A stretch of 23,741 bases of DNA from CAZXMB01 sp964641715 (GTDB taxonomy: Bacteria; Desulfobacterota; BSN033; UBA1163): assembly GCA_964641715.1 (NCBI GenBank), contig CAZXMB010000022.1:1-23741 (forward strand), read 5' to 3'. Within the stretch, counting starts at the first letter, position 1; each line of letters opens with the position of its first letter. Position numbers and translations under genes: made by a program. The notes under the pieces were generated by a model. That model did no database searches. It was not told the origin of the DNA and was given only the letters and a program-made list of their open reading frames with translations. Shown here one piece after another: positions 1 through 7,625 of the stretch.

Positions 1-3
1 ATT

Positions 4-45
4 GTGCCCCTTGACCCCGCCTACAAGGCGGGGCTTGCGGGGCAC
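4..45. repeat. Two-tier GC-rich palindrome
   Basis: Two nested inverted repeats share one centre. The inner arms CCCCGCC (15-21) and GGCGGGG (27-33) flank a 5-base loop, and the outer arms GTGCCCC (4-10) and GGGGCAC (39-45) pair outside them with small internal loops. There is no T-run after it on either side, so it is not a classical intrinsic terminator. It lies downstream of the minus-strand PEBP gene. The form suits a dispersed intergenic palindrome (REP-like), but other copies cannot be checked from this window. Confidence 0.7.
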
Positions 46-130
46 TTGCCGGTCACAGAATCATTGGACTCTCCAAAATTTAAAAGGAGAAAGGATGAAG
101 GCTCAACTGGACTTAAGATCAATAGCCCTC

Positions 131-673
131 TTATTTCGTGGAACTACCTTTTCTTTGATAGACTCCTAAAAGTTGAGCCTGGCCGATCACATGGTCCTTT
201 ACCTTCTTTTCCAGATCGGTTTTGGTTGAATTGGGATCGAGATGGAGAAGGATATCCAGAGCATATATTTTAAAAACATACCGGTGAGCTCGCCTGGGAG
301 GACAAGGCCCTCCATAATTCTGCTTCTTAAACCCATTCATCCCCTGCACCGCACTCTCTGGAACTGAGTTTTCTTTGATCTCCTTAATAGTTGGATAGAT
401 GTTCCATAAGATCCAGTGGACATAGGATCCTCCGGGGGCATCGAGATCATCAAATATCAAAGCCAAAGACTTTATCCCCTTCGGGATATTTTCAATCTGA
501 AGAGGAGGATTGATATTAATTCCATCGCAGGTATATCGGGAAGGAATCTGTCCCTTATTTTCAAAGGCAGGGCTTGATATCCTGAAGGCCGTTTTCGAAA
601 TCTCCTGGCTCATCCCATTTGAAACGGAGAGGAGTAAGGCAAAAAAAATGACGGTGACCTGACAAAATTTCAT
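131..673 (-). CDS. Periplasmic YbhB/YbcL-family (PEBP, Raf kinase inhibitor-like) protein
   Basis: 180 residues. The N-terminus is a Sec signal peptide: a short charged start, the hydrophobic stretch VIFFALLLSVS, and probable cleavage near SNGMSQ, so the product should be periplasmic. The mature part shows the bacterial PEBP signature. It begins with PAFENKGQIPSRYTCDG, followed by LALIFDDLDAPGGSYVHWI (the ligand-pocket Asp and His region) and GPCPPRRAHRYVFKIYALD. Length matches the YbhB/YbcL family. The ATG is preceded by GGGAGG at good spacing. The family folds like eukaryotic phosphatidylethanolamine-binding proteins, but its bacterial substrate is not settled. The gene runs the same way as the stress-protein gene upstream of it (45 bases apart) and may be cotranscribed with it. 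The family call is secure; the function is unknown. Confidence 0.9.
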   Translation of the reverse strand: MKFCQVTVIFFALLLSVSNGMSQEISKTAFRISSPAFENKGQIPSRYTCDGININPPLQIENIPKGIKSLALIFDDLDAPGGSYVHWILWNIYPTIKEIKENSVPESAVQGMNGFKKQNYGGPCPPRRAHRYVFKIYALDILLHLDPNSTKTDLEKKVKDHVIGQAQLLGVYQRKGSSTK

Positions 674-718
674 CCTATGCCTCCCTGATGAAATTTTTCA
701 CTTCAACTGTACCCGGGG

Positions 719-1144
719 TTATGTGCATCGAACCAGAAAGACGGGCTTGGGTGAATGGCGGAGCACCTTTTCTGCAACACTCCCAAGAAGAAAACGGGTT
801 ACCCCGCTTCGGCCATGAGTGGTCATGGCAACCATGTCAATATCCTTCTGGGCTGTGTGATCCAGGATCTCTTCTGCGTCATTCCCATATCGTACATGGC
901 TGTCCGCCTTTAACCCCTTTGCTTTAAGCCGATCCTCTATCTTTTGGAGGTATCCTTCCGCCTCTTTGACCACCCTGACCTCACCCTCAGTGGGATCCAC
1001 TCCCGGAAAGGTATGGGCAAAGGCAACCCTTAAAAGGGCAATACTTGCTTTTAATTCCATGGCCAGTTTTTCGACCGTAGGGAGAACGATCTCTGCACAC
1101 TCCGACCCGTCCAGCGGCACTAAAATCCTTTGAAATTTCTCCAT
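719..1144 (-). CDS. Universal stress protein (UspA family)
   Basis: 141 residues from the ATG at 1144, one complete Usp domain. It opens with FQRILVPLDGSECAEIVLP, the family's first strand with the conserved Asp, and ends with THGRSGVTRFLLGSVAEKVLRH. That segment is the G-x2-G-x9-G-S nucleotide-binding motif, so it is probably an ATP-binding Usp. A longer frame extends upstream to 1204, but the ATG at 1144 has a strong GGGAGG site about 5 bases upstream and a TATAAT box lies between the two starts, so the short form is preferred. Usp proteins are cytoplasmic and respond to starvation or redox stress. It is divergent from the PilZ gene and runs toward the PEBP gene. Confidence 0.92.
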   Translation of the reverse strand: MEKFQRILVPLDGSECAEIVLPTVEKLAMELKASIALLRVAFAHTFPGVDPTEGEVRVVKEAEGYLQKIEDRLKAKGLKADSHVRYGNDAEEILDHTAQKDIDMVAMTTHGRSGVTRFLLGSVAEKVLRHSPKPVFLVRCT

Positions 1145-1169
1145 TGTGATCCCTCCCTTCACCCTTCTT

Positions 1170-1175
1170 ATTATA
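1170..1175 (-). promoter_or_regulatory. -10 box of the Usp promoter
   Basis: A perfect TATAAT on the minus strand, about 26 bases before the preferred Usp ATG. A TTGACA lies further upstream (1199-1204), but its spacing of 23 bases is too long for a standard sigma-70 pair, so the true -35 is uncertain. Transcription would start near 1163, which excludes the longer Usp start at 1204. Confidence 0.5.
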
Positions 1176-1227
1176 AAGCTAACCATTCTTCGTTGGCCTG
1201 TCAATTATAAATATTTTTCTTCTTTTA

Positions 1228-1256
1228 TTGACACGCTGGTACGAAAGTAATACAAT
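1228..1256 (+). promoter_or_regulatory. Sigma-70 promoter for the PilZ gene
   Basis: TTGACA at 1228-1233, a 17-base spacer, then TACAAT at 1251-1256: a consensus -35, ideal spacing and a five-of-six -10. Transcription would start near 1263 and give a leader of about 40 bases before the ATG at 1303. The divergent Usp promoter lies roughly 55 bases to the left. Confidence 0.8.
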
Positions 1257-1302
1257 TCATTACCAATCAGGCCGTTGACCATACCTCATCCATCAAACAA
1301 AA

Positions 1303-1680
1303 ATGAGAACTGAAAAAAGAAAATATTTACGGCTCCCGGTAAGGGATGATGTCATCATCGCCATTCAGAACGGGATCAATAGAATTGGTAAGGTCAAAGA
1401 CATCAGCCAGGGAGGATTGTCCTTTGAACATGTCTATGATGAAGACTCGAATTGGGTGGGGTTAATAAAAAATATTCTCATATGGGCAGATGATTTTAAT
1501 ATGGCTAAAATCCCTTGCAGAATCGTGTATGACATTCAGATTCCTCTTTCTCCGGAATATGGCTTGCTCACCGTCCAATTTATTACCAGACGTTGCGGAG
1601 TGGAGTTTGTCTCCCTCACGGACCATCAGGTCTCCCAATTAGATTTTTTTCTCAAAACCTTCGCCAAGGAATCCTCTTAG
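1303..1680 (+). CDS. PilZ-domain protein (probable c-di-GMP receptor)
   Basis: 125 residues, a single small PilZ domain. Both hallmark c-di-GMP motifs are present: RxxxR as RKYLR (residues 6-10) and D/NxSxxG as DISQGG (33-38). The rest has the beta-barrel pattern of the family. It is cytoplasmic, with no membrane segment. PilZ proteins change motility, adhesion or exopolysaccharide output when they bind c-di-GMP; the partner cannot be told from the sequence. The ATG has no strong ribosome binding site, so expression may be low. The gene has its own promoter upstream and an intrinsic terminator immediately after the stop, so it appears monocistronic, although the sensor kinase follows closely on the same strand. 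Confidence 0.88.
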   Translation: MRTEKRKYLRLPVRDDVIIAIQNGINRIGKVKDISQGGLSFEHVYDEDSNWVGLIKNILIWADDFNMAKIPCRIVYDIQIPLSPEYGLLTVQFITRRCGVEFVSLTDHQVSQLDFFLKTFAKESS

Positions 1681-1683
1681 TCT

Positions 1684-1719
1684 ATGGGATCCTTTCTCAA
1701 AACCTGATCCCATTTTTTT
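1684..1719 (+). terminator. Intrinsic terminator after the PilZ gene
   Basis: A perfect 8-bp stem, ATGGGATC (1684-1691) with GATCCCAT (1706-1713), a 14-base loop, and a run of seven T (1713-1719). It starts 4 bases after the PilZ stop codon, so it separates PilZ transcription from the kinase gene. Confidence 0.82.
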
Positions 1720-1754
1720 CCTCAATTCTCTCTTCCAAAATTTTTAAGAAATCC

Positions 1755-1760
1755 TATAAT
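1755..1760 (+). promoter_or_regulatory. Possible -10 box for the histidine kinase gene
   Basis: TATAAT about 30 bases before the kinase ATG and downstream of the PilZ terminator. No good -35 is seen at 16-17 bases upstream (TTCCAA at best), so this promoter may need an activator or may be weak. Confidence 0.4.
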
Positions 1761-1789
1761 AGAGGGTATTCCTAAACTGGGGTTCGGTC

Positions 1790-4024
1790 ATGGTTGAGAA
1801 GGACGTAAAAGAAAAATCTCCCATTAAAGAGATAGAATTACTCCGCCAGAGGGTTTCAGAACTCGAGCATTGCGAGAAAGAATGGAAACAAGTCGTATCC
1901 GTATTACAACAGACCGAGGAAAGGTACAGAAACATCTACGAAAATGCGATGGAGGGAATCTTCCAGGTGGACCCGAATGGCCGATTCATCAGTGCCAACC
2001 CTGCTCTGGCCCATATCCATGGATATGATTCCCCTGAAGACTTGATCCGGACGGTCCGGGACGTTCCGAGCCTGTATATCAACCCCGAGGACCACCATCG
2101 CCTGGTCAATCTTCTCTTTGAGCAAGGTACGGTCCAGGGTTATGAAGCCAAAATGTGCCACAAGGATGGAAGCCCGCAGTGGATCTCCATAAATGTCCGG
2201 CTTGTCAGGGATGCTCAGGGGAAACCTTCCTACTATGAAGGGACGATGATCGACATCACGCACCGTAAAATGGCGGAGGAGGCTCTTGCCGAAAGCGAGG
2301 AACGTTACAGGACAGCCATTGAACATTCCAACGATGCGGTAGCGATCATCCAGGAGGACAAGATTCAGTATGTCAACCGGAGATTCATGGAGATATTCGG
2401 TTATGAAAATCCGGAGGAGATCATCGGTCAATCCGTCCTGAGTGTCGTCCATCCGGAGGACCGGGACAGGGTCATTTCAATTAATCAGCGGAGACAGAGG
2501 GGGGAACCTGTCCCTTCCCGATATGAATTTAAAGGCCTGACCCATGAGGGAAAGGTGATTTATATCGAGGTCTCGGCGACAAGCATCGTCTATCGGGGAA
2601 CCCATGTATACCTCGTTTACCTCAGGGATATTACCGATCGGAAAGTCGCCGAAGAGGTCATGCGAAGGGAGCGAAATCGGTTTCGGGCCCTTTCAGAAAA
2701 TGCACCCTTTGGCATCATCATGGTCAACCAGGAGGGTGGGTTTGAATATATCAACCCAAAATTTAAGGAATTATTCGGGTATGATCTGGATGAAGTCCCC
2801 AACAGCAGGGAATGGTTCAGAAAGGCCTTCCCTGACCCCAAATCCAGAAGAGAGGTCATCTCGACATGGATAGATTACCTGAGAAGTACGAGACCGGGAG
2901 AGAAGGTCCCCCGAACCCTTCCCACCACCTGTAAGGATGGGACGGAAAAGGTTATCCATTTTATCCCGGTCAGGTTGGCCACAGGGGAGTATATTGTCAC
3001 CCTTGAGGATGTGACCGAAAGGATTCGGGCCCATGAGGCACTGGTCAAATCCCATCAGGAACTTGAGCAACTCAACAGGGCAAAAACAAAAGCCGTAAAT
3101 CTCATTTCCCATGAACTGAGGACACCCCTTGCCGTGATCCAAGGGAACCTCCGGCTCCTGAAAAAGAAATTGAAACCTTCGGCCCAGGATACCGATCTTC
3201 AAAAGACCATGGAGGTTCTGGAGCGAAACCTCGAGAGGATTTCTGATATCTCGAAAGAGACCGATGAGATATTCAGGGTCTCTCAGGAACTTGAGGCAGG
3301 GGCCCTCCTCGACAACCTGGATCGGCTCTGGCAACGGATTGAAAATCTCCCGGAAATGCCATCCGATATCCGACCTCACTTTGATGCCCTGAGGGCATGG
3401 CTCGGTCAATACCTCTCCGGCAGGACCGAAGAATTCCAATCCATCAACCTGTTCCCTTTTGTCCTCGATGTGCTGGAAAGGGTTAAACAGTTATCAAGCC
3501 ACAGAAAGATCCGTTTTCAGGTGGAGGGGAAGAATGATCTTTTTATCCTGATCGATCCCATCATCCTGCAAAATGTGGTGGAGGGACTTCTTAAAAATGC
3601 AATTGAAAATACACCCGATGGCGGGGCGATTCGTTTAAAGATTGAACAGAAACGTGAAAAGGTGACGCTCCATATTACGGACTATGGAGTGGGCATTACA
3701 GAGGAAAATCAGGCCTATCTTTTTGATGGACTCTTCCACACCAAAGAAACGGAACTTTACGCTTCAAAAAAACCCTACGACTTTGGTGCCGGAGGAAAGG
3801 GACTGGACCTCCTTCGGATGAAGGTCTACGGAGAGCGGTTTGGCTTTGACCTCTCCATGTCCAGCAGGCGGTGTGTTCATATCCCGACGGATCAGGATCA
3901 ATGTCCGGGAGACATTTCCAGATGCCCTTATGTGAAGAATGCGAAGGAGTGTGCTGAATCCGGCGGAACGACCTTTACGGTCGCCTTCCAGCCCAAGAAG
4001 AAAAGCCCTGCCTTTCACATTTAA
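1790..4024 (+). CDS. Three-PAS sensor histidine kinase with a Cys4 insert in the ATPase domain
   Basis: 744 residues, no membrane segment or signal peptide, so a cytoplasmic sensor. A short N-terminal coiled coil (about 5-45) is followed by PAS1 (about 43-165), PAS2 (166-288) and PAS3 (292-420), the first two ending in DIT-type linkers typical of PAS/PAC repeats. The dimerisation domain holds HELRTPLA with the phosphorylated His441. A helical stretch of about 100 residues then precedes the HATPase domain, whose N-box is NVVEGLLKNAIEN (from 595), followed by DYGVGI and the glycine-rich GAGGKGLDLL. Between that loop and the last strand sits an insert with Cys695, Cys705, Cys712 and Cys721 (C-x9-C-x6-C-x8-C), suggestive of a metal or Fe-S site. 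No response regulator is adjacent, so the partner is unknown. The SpoIID gene starts 25 bases downstream and could be cotranscribed. Confidence 0.93.
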   Translation: MVEKDVKEKSPIKEIELLRQRVSELEHCEKEWKQVVSVLQQTEERYRNIYENAMEGIFQVDPNGRFISANPALAHIHGYDSPEDLIRTVRDVPSLYINPEDHHRLVNLLFEQGTVQGYEAKMCHKDGSPQWISINVRLVRDAQGKPSYYEGTMIDITHRKMAEEALAESEERYRTAIEHSNDAVAIIQEDKIQYVNRRFMEIFGYENPEEIIGQSVLSVVHPEDRDRVISINQRRQRGEPVPSRYEFKGLTHEGKVIYIEVSATSIVYRGTHVYLVYLRDITDRKVAEEVMRRERNRFRALSENAPFGIIMVNQEGGFEYINPKFKELFGYDLDEVPNSREWFRKAFPDPKSRREVISTWIDYLRSTRPGEKVPRTLPTTCKDGTEKVIHFIPVRLATGEYIVTLEDVTERIRAHEALVKSHQELEQLNRAKTKAVNLISHELRTPLAVIQGNLRLLKKKLKPSAQDTDLQKTMEVLERNLERISDISKETDEIFRVSQELEAGALLDNLDRLWQRIENLPEMPSDIRPHFDALRAWLGQYLSGRTEEFQSINLFPFVLDVLERVKQLSSHRKIRFQVEGKNDLFILIDPIILQNVVEGLLKNAIENTPDGGAIRLKIEQKREKVTLHITDYGVGITEENQAYLFDGLFHTKETELYASKKPYDFGAGGKGLDLLRMKVYGERFGFDLSMSSRRCVHIPTDQDQCPGDISRCPYVKNAKECAESGGTTFTVAFQPKKKSPAFHI

Positions 4025-4049
4025 AAAATACTTATGACCGGCGCTTAGA

Positions 4050-5390
4050 ATGTTTTCGCCGGGGTCGCCCGACCTGAAAGTGATGAAGGATCAACCGAAG
4101 ATTACCGTGGGCCTGATGGATCGGAAGGCAGAAGTCAGCGGTCTTCTCGAGGGAAATTTCTATCCGGATGGGGCTGGCCCGCTCTCCGGTCGGTTTTCAG
4201 CAAAGGCCGAGGGAGGAAAAATTTCATTCCTCGGAGAATCGCATCCTAAAATCGGCCCTTCCTCATCGGTCAGGCTTAAAGCCTCTCGGGGGTCGAGGTT
4301 TACGCTCCATTCGGTTACCATCGGAAACCGCTTTCACTGGGAGAGGAAAGAGGATCAGACTTTTCAGGGAGACCTGATTCTTAGGATCGGTGAGGGCCAA
4401 ATGATGGCCGTGATCAATGAAATTCCTCTGGAGGATTATCTTTCAAGCGTAATCTCTTCCGAGATGAGTCCTGCCTCGCCGATCGAATTTCTGAAGGCCC
4501 ATTCCATCCTGTCCAGAAGCTGGCTTCTCGCTCACCTTCACCGGAATCACAGAATGAAGGAGAGGCTTACCCCCGCTGAAAAGATCACCGACGGAGAGGT
4601 AATACGCTGGTATGATCGGGGAGAACACAACCTTTTCGATGTCTGTGCGGATGACCACTGCCAGCGCTATCAGGGAATCACAAAGATCCTGTCCGGACAG
4701 GCTGAAGAAGCGGTGAGGGAAACGTATGGACAGGTGATCACCTGTCAGCATAAAATCTGCGATGCCCGATTTTCAAAGGCCTGCGGAGGGATTACCGAAA
4801 ATTTCGAAACCGTCTGGGGGAATCGATCCGTTCCCTATCTCAAAAGCATTTCGGATGCCTCCGTCCCTCACCGGCCAATCAGGACAGAGGAGGAAGCCTC
4901 CCGCTGGATCCTTTCGAAACCTGAGGCCTACTGTCATATAAAAGAGGAAGGCCTTCTTGAAAGAATCCTTCCCCATGTGGATCTCCAGACCAAAGACTTT
5001 TTCCGCTGGAGGGTCGAATATTCTCAAGACGAGCTGGAAGAGATCCTCCGTGAAAAATCAGGATTTGATTTTGGGAGTCTCAGGGAGATCCTCCCCCTTC
5101 AACGCGGTCCCTCCGGAAGGATATCCCGATTGAAAATTGTGGGTTCAAAATTAAGCATGATTGTCGGAAAAGAGCTCGAAATCCGGCGCTGGCTCTCCAG
5201 AAGCCACCTTTATAGCAGTGCCTTCATTGTCAGAAGGCAAGGGGACCGATTGATCTTCCATGGTGCTGGCTGGGGACATGGCGTTGGACTCTGCCAGATC
5301 GGTGCTGCGGTCATGGCCATCAGGGGATTTTTAGCGGAGGGGATTTTAAGGCATTATTTCACTGGCATGGAGATAGAGAAGGTTTACTAA
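4050..5390 (+). CDS. SpoIID/LytB-domain protein, probably cytoplasmic (peptidoglycan glycan-strand enzyme family)
   Basis: 446 residues, or 435 if the ATG at 4083 is used; neither start has a strong ribosome site. The core EDYLSSVISSEMSP (from residue 128), with the conserved Glu138 in the position of the SpoIID catalytic Glu, and the C-terminal GWGHGVGLCQIGA identify the family. The stretch EHNLFDVCADDHC (H-x5-C-x3-H-C) matches the zinc-ligand arrangement known in clostridial SpoIID. Known SpoIID is a lytic transglycosylase acting on glycan strands freed of peptide. Those enzymes are exported, but this one has no signal peptide or membrane anchor. It sits directly before the AmpG-like permease (99 bases), so I infer a role in cytosolic muropeptide processing rather than sporulation. 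No other sporulation gene is present. Confidence 0.88.
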   Translation: MFSPGSPDLKVMKDQPKITVGLMDRKAEVSGLLEGNFYPDGAGPLSGRFSAKAEGGKISFLGESHPKIGPSSSVRLKASRGSRFTLHSVTIGNRFHWERKEDQTFQGDLILRIGEGQMMAVINEIPLEDYLSSVISSEMSPASPIEFLKAHSILSRSWLLAHLHRNHRMKERLTPAEKITDGEVIRWYDRGEHNLFDVCADDHCQRYQGITKILSGQAEEAVRETYGQVITCQHKICDARFSKACGGITENFETVWGNRSVPYLKSISDASVPHRPIRTEEEASRWILSKPEAYCHIKEEGLLERILPHVDLQTKDFFRWRVEYSQDELEEILREKSGFDFGSLREILPLQRGPSGRISRLKIVGSKLSMIVGKELEIRRWLSRSHLYSSAFIVRRQGDRLIFHGAGWGHGVGLCQIGAAVMAIRGFLAEGILRHYFTGMEIEKVY

Positions 5391-5489
5391 GGGTCCAAGG
5401 GTTCAAGTGGAGACCTAAAAATATGAATTTTAAAAAATTTCAACTCATTGAACCATAGATCCCTACGCCCTCACGAGGAATAAGAAAGC

Positions 5490-6779
5490 ATGGCCTCATA
5501 CAAACCGGCATTTCGAAATCCGTGGGCCTGGGTTCCCTCTCTTTATGTGACGGAGGGGATTCCTTACACGATGGCCATGACGGTTTCAGTCGTCCTCTAC
5601 AAGCGCCTTGGCATCTCCAATACGGACATCGCCCTTTATACCAGTTGGCTCTACCTCCCCTGGGTCATCAAGCCCCTCTGGAGTCCCATCGTTGACCTGT
5701 TCCGGACAAAGCGCTACTGGATCCTTCTGATGCAACTCCTCATGAGCGTCTCTCTTGCCTCCGTTGCTTTTACCCTTCCCGCCGGCCGGTTTTTTCAGTA
5801 CACCCTTGCCTTCTTCTGGATGATGGCATTTAGTTCAGCCACCCATGATATTGCAGCGGATGGCTTTTACATGATCGGGCTCTCACAGGAACTTCAGGCT
5901 GGCTTTGTTGGAGTACGGACCACTTTTTACCGGATCGCAACGATTGCCACAAAAGGTGGGCTCGTCATCTTTGCCGGTTTTCTCGAAGGAATCAGGGGAG
6001 ATATCCCGAGTGCCTGGTCCATGACACTCTTGGTGATAGCTGCCATCTTCGGAGCCCTCTTTCTGTATCACTTTTTTATCCTTCCTTTCCCTGCCGGAGA
6101 CCGCCCGGCCGAACGAAACCCTTCGGTCTCACTTTCGAAAGAATCCTTTCACACCTTTCTCCTCTTTTTCAGGAAGAAGGGTATTGGTACCATTCTCGCC
6201 TTTTTCCTCTTTTACCGGTTTGCCGAAACTCAGATTGTGAAGATCCTGGCACCCTTTCTCCTTGACCCAACCTCAAAGGGCGGGCTCGGGCTTACCACTT
6301 CAGAGGTAGGAATCGCTTACGGAACGGTGGGGGTCATTTCATTAATGCTCGGAGGTCTTTTGGGTGGTTATGCGATTTACAGAAAAGGGCTTAAGTTCTG
6401 GATATGGGGGATGGTCTGCGCAATGCATCTGCCGGATCTCGTTTACGTCTATCTCTCATGGGCCTTACCGGATCACTTCTATCTAATCAACCTCTGTGTT
6501 GCAGTGGAGCAGTTCGGTTATGGCTTCGGATTTACAGCCTATACGATGTTCATGATCATGGTTTCTGAGGGCGAGTATAAAACCGTCCATTACGCCATCT
6601 CCACCGGGATCATGGCTTTGGGGATGATGCTGCCCGCCATGGCCAGTGGCTGGCTCCAGGAACAGTTGGGCTATCATCATTATTTTCTCTGGGTGATGGT
6701 GGCGGCGATTCCCGGGTTCGTCGTGACAGCATTGGTGAACATTGATCCGGAGTTCGGAAAAAAGAAGGAGCTAAGGTGA
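5490..6779 (+). CDS. ampG: AmpG-like muropeptide MFS permease
   Basis: 429 residues, about 12 membrane helices, inner membrane. The start SLYVTEGIPYTMAM and the first-loop motif LYLPWVIKPLWSPIVDLF are of the AmpG type; E. coli AmpG has the related FKFLWSPLMDR. The family imports GlcNAc-anhydroMurNAc (peptide) released from the wall, driven by protons. It is shorter than the 491-residue E. coli protein, which has two extra helices. The ATG is preceded by GAGGAA at 8 bases. Lying between a SpoIID-type gene and the MurU/AmgK pair makes a muropeptide substrate much more likely than for a lone MFS gene. MFS assignment is certain; AmpG function is inferred from motif and context. Confidence 0.85.
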   Translation: MASYKPAFRNPWAWVPSLYVTEGIPYTMAMTVSVVLYKRLGISNTDIALYTSWLYLPWVIKPLWSPIVDLFRTKRYWILLMQLLMSVSLASVAFTLPAGRFFQYTLAFFWMMAFSSATHDIAADGFYMIGLSQELQAGFVGVRTTFYRIATIATKGGLVIFAGFLEGIRGDIPSAWSMTLLVIAAIFGALFLYHFFILPFPAGDRPAERNPSVSLSKESFHTFLLFFRKKGIGTILAFFLFYRFAETQIVKILAPFLLDPTSKGGLGLTTSEVGIAYGTVGVISLMLGGLLGGYAIYRKGLKFWIWGMVCAMHLPDLVYVYLSWALPDHFYLINLCVAVEQFGYGFGFTAYTMFMIMVSEGEYKTVHYAISTGIMALGMMLPAMASGWLQEQLGYHHYFLWVMVAAIPGFVVTALVNIDPEFGKKKELR

Positions 6780-6863
6780 TGGGGTGATCGGGATATGGGG
6801 GGATAGAATTGCTCGCTGGAACCTGGGGTGAGATTCCTGTTTTGACCAAGGGCGACGAGTGAA

Positions 6864-7577
6864 GTGTCATTGAGACGACGGCGATTTAAGACAGCTTTCA
6901 TTTTGGGTGCTGGACTGGGAACACGGCTCAAGCCTCTCACCGATCAATGTCCGAAACCACTCCTTGAGATCGGAGGACGTCCCCTCCTCACCTATGCCAT
7001 GGATCATCTTCTTGGAATCGGCGTGGACCGCTTCATCGTGAACACCCATCACCTGCCGGAAATCTTCCTGGATAAATTTCCTGACCAGAAATGGCGGGGG
7101 TTTCCCATTCTATTCCGTCACGAACCCACCCTTCTTGACACAGCGGGCGGACTCAAGAACATTGAAGACCTTCTGGAAGAGGACGAAGCCATCCTCTGTT
7201 ACAATGGCGATGTGGTGACCGATCTCCCCCTGCAGAGGCTCCTCGATGCCCATGAGGAAAATCGGCCGGAGATAACGCTTGCCCTTCGAAGCCAGGGGCC
7301 TCTTCTCAATGTGGATATCAATGAGGCAGGGGAGGTCTGTGATCTCCGGCACACCCTGAAAAATCCGGGAACCCGGAGCTATCTTTTTACGGGCATCTAT
7401 GCCGTGGAGACCTCTTTTCTTCAGTATCTTGAAGTGGGTAAAATTGAATCAATCGTTTCAGCCATGATCAGAAGGATCATTGAAAAACCGGGGGCGATTC
7501 GAGGGGTCATCATAGACGATGGCGAGTGGCACGACATCGGTTCCATCGAAGCTTATGAAAAACTGAAAGAAGTGTAG
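6864..7577 (+). CDS. murU: MurU-like N-acetylmuramate-1-phosphate uridylyltransferase (sugar nucleotidyltransferase)
   Basis: 237 residues from a GTG start with a weak ribosome site; MurU proteins are about 220-240 residues. The nucleotide-binding signature GAGLGTRLKPLTDQCPKP (residues 15-31) is intact, with the Mg-binding Asp in YNGDVVTDLPL and the C-terminal WHDIGSIEAYEKL usual for short sugar nucleotidyltransferases. MurU converts MurNAc alpha-1-phosphate and UTP to UDP-MurNAc, bypassing MurA/MurB and giving intrinsic fosfomycin tolerance in Pseudomonas. Alone the sequence could be a mannose- or glucose-1-phosphate transferase. The specific call rests on the AmgK-like kinase next to it and the AmpG gene before it. 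Cytoplasmic. Its stop codon lies inside a perfect 28-bp palindrome. Confidence 0.82.
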   Translation: MSLRRRRFKTAFILGAGLGTRLKPLTDQCPKPLLEIGGRPLLTYAMDHLLGIGVDRFIVNTHHLPEIFLDKFPDQKWRGFPILFRHEPTLLDTAGGLKNIEDLLEEDEAILCYNGDVVTDLPLQRLLDAHEENRPEITLALRSQGPLLNVDINEAGEVCDLRHTLKNPGTRSYLFTGIYAVETSFLQYLEVGKIESIVSAMIRRIIEKPGAIRGVIIDDGEWHDIGSIEAYEKLKEV

Positions 7578-7601
7578 GGAACGCAGATCTGCGTTCCCTA
7601 C
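7574..7601. repeat. Perfect 28-bp palindrome between the murU and amgK genes
   Basis: Two perfectly complementary 14-base arms, the left one GTAGGGAACGCAGA, meet without a loop. The palindrome includes the murU stop codon (7575-7577) and lies 24 bases before the amgK ATG. There is no T-run after it, so termination is unlikely; it could form an RNA hairpin that stabilises the upstream message or tunes amgK expression. It may also be a copy of a dispersed genomic palindrome. Confidence 0.85.
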
Positions 7602-7625
7602 GGGTATATTTCGAAACGACGGCTG

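Noticed and set aside
4..273. 89-residue plus-strand frame at the left edge
   Set aside because: Made of the palindrome plus antisense of the PEBP gene's 3' end.
1144..1204. N-terminal extension of the Usp gene to 1204
   Set aside because: A TATAAT box lies within it and the ribosome site belongs to the internal ATG at 1144; the Usp fold begins right after that ATG.
4050..5390. Sporulation gene spoIID
   Set aside because: The domain matches, but no sporulation genes are near, there is no signal peptide, and the neighbours are cell-wall recycling genes.
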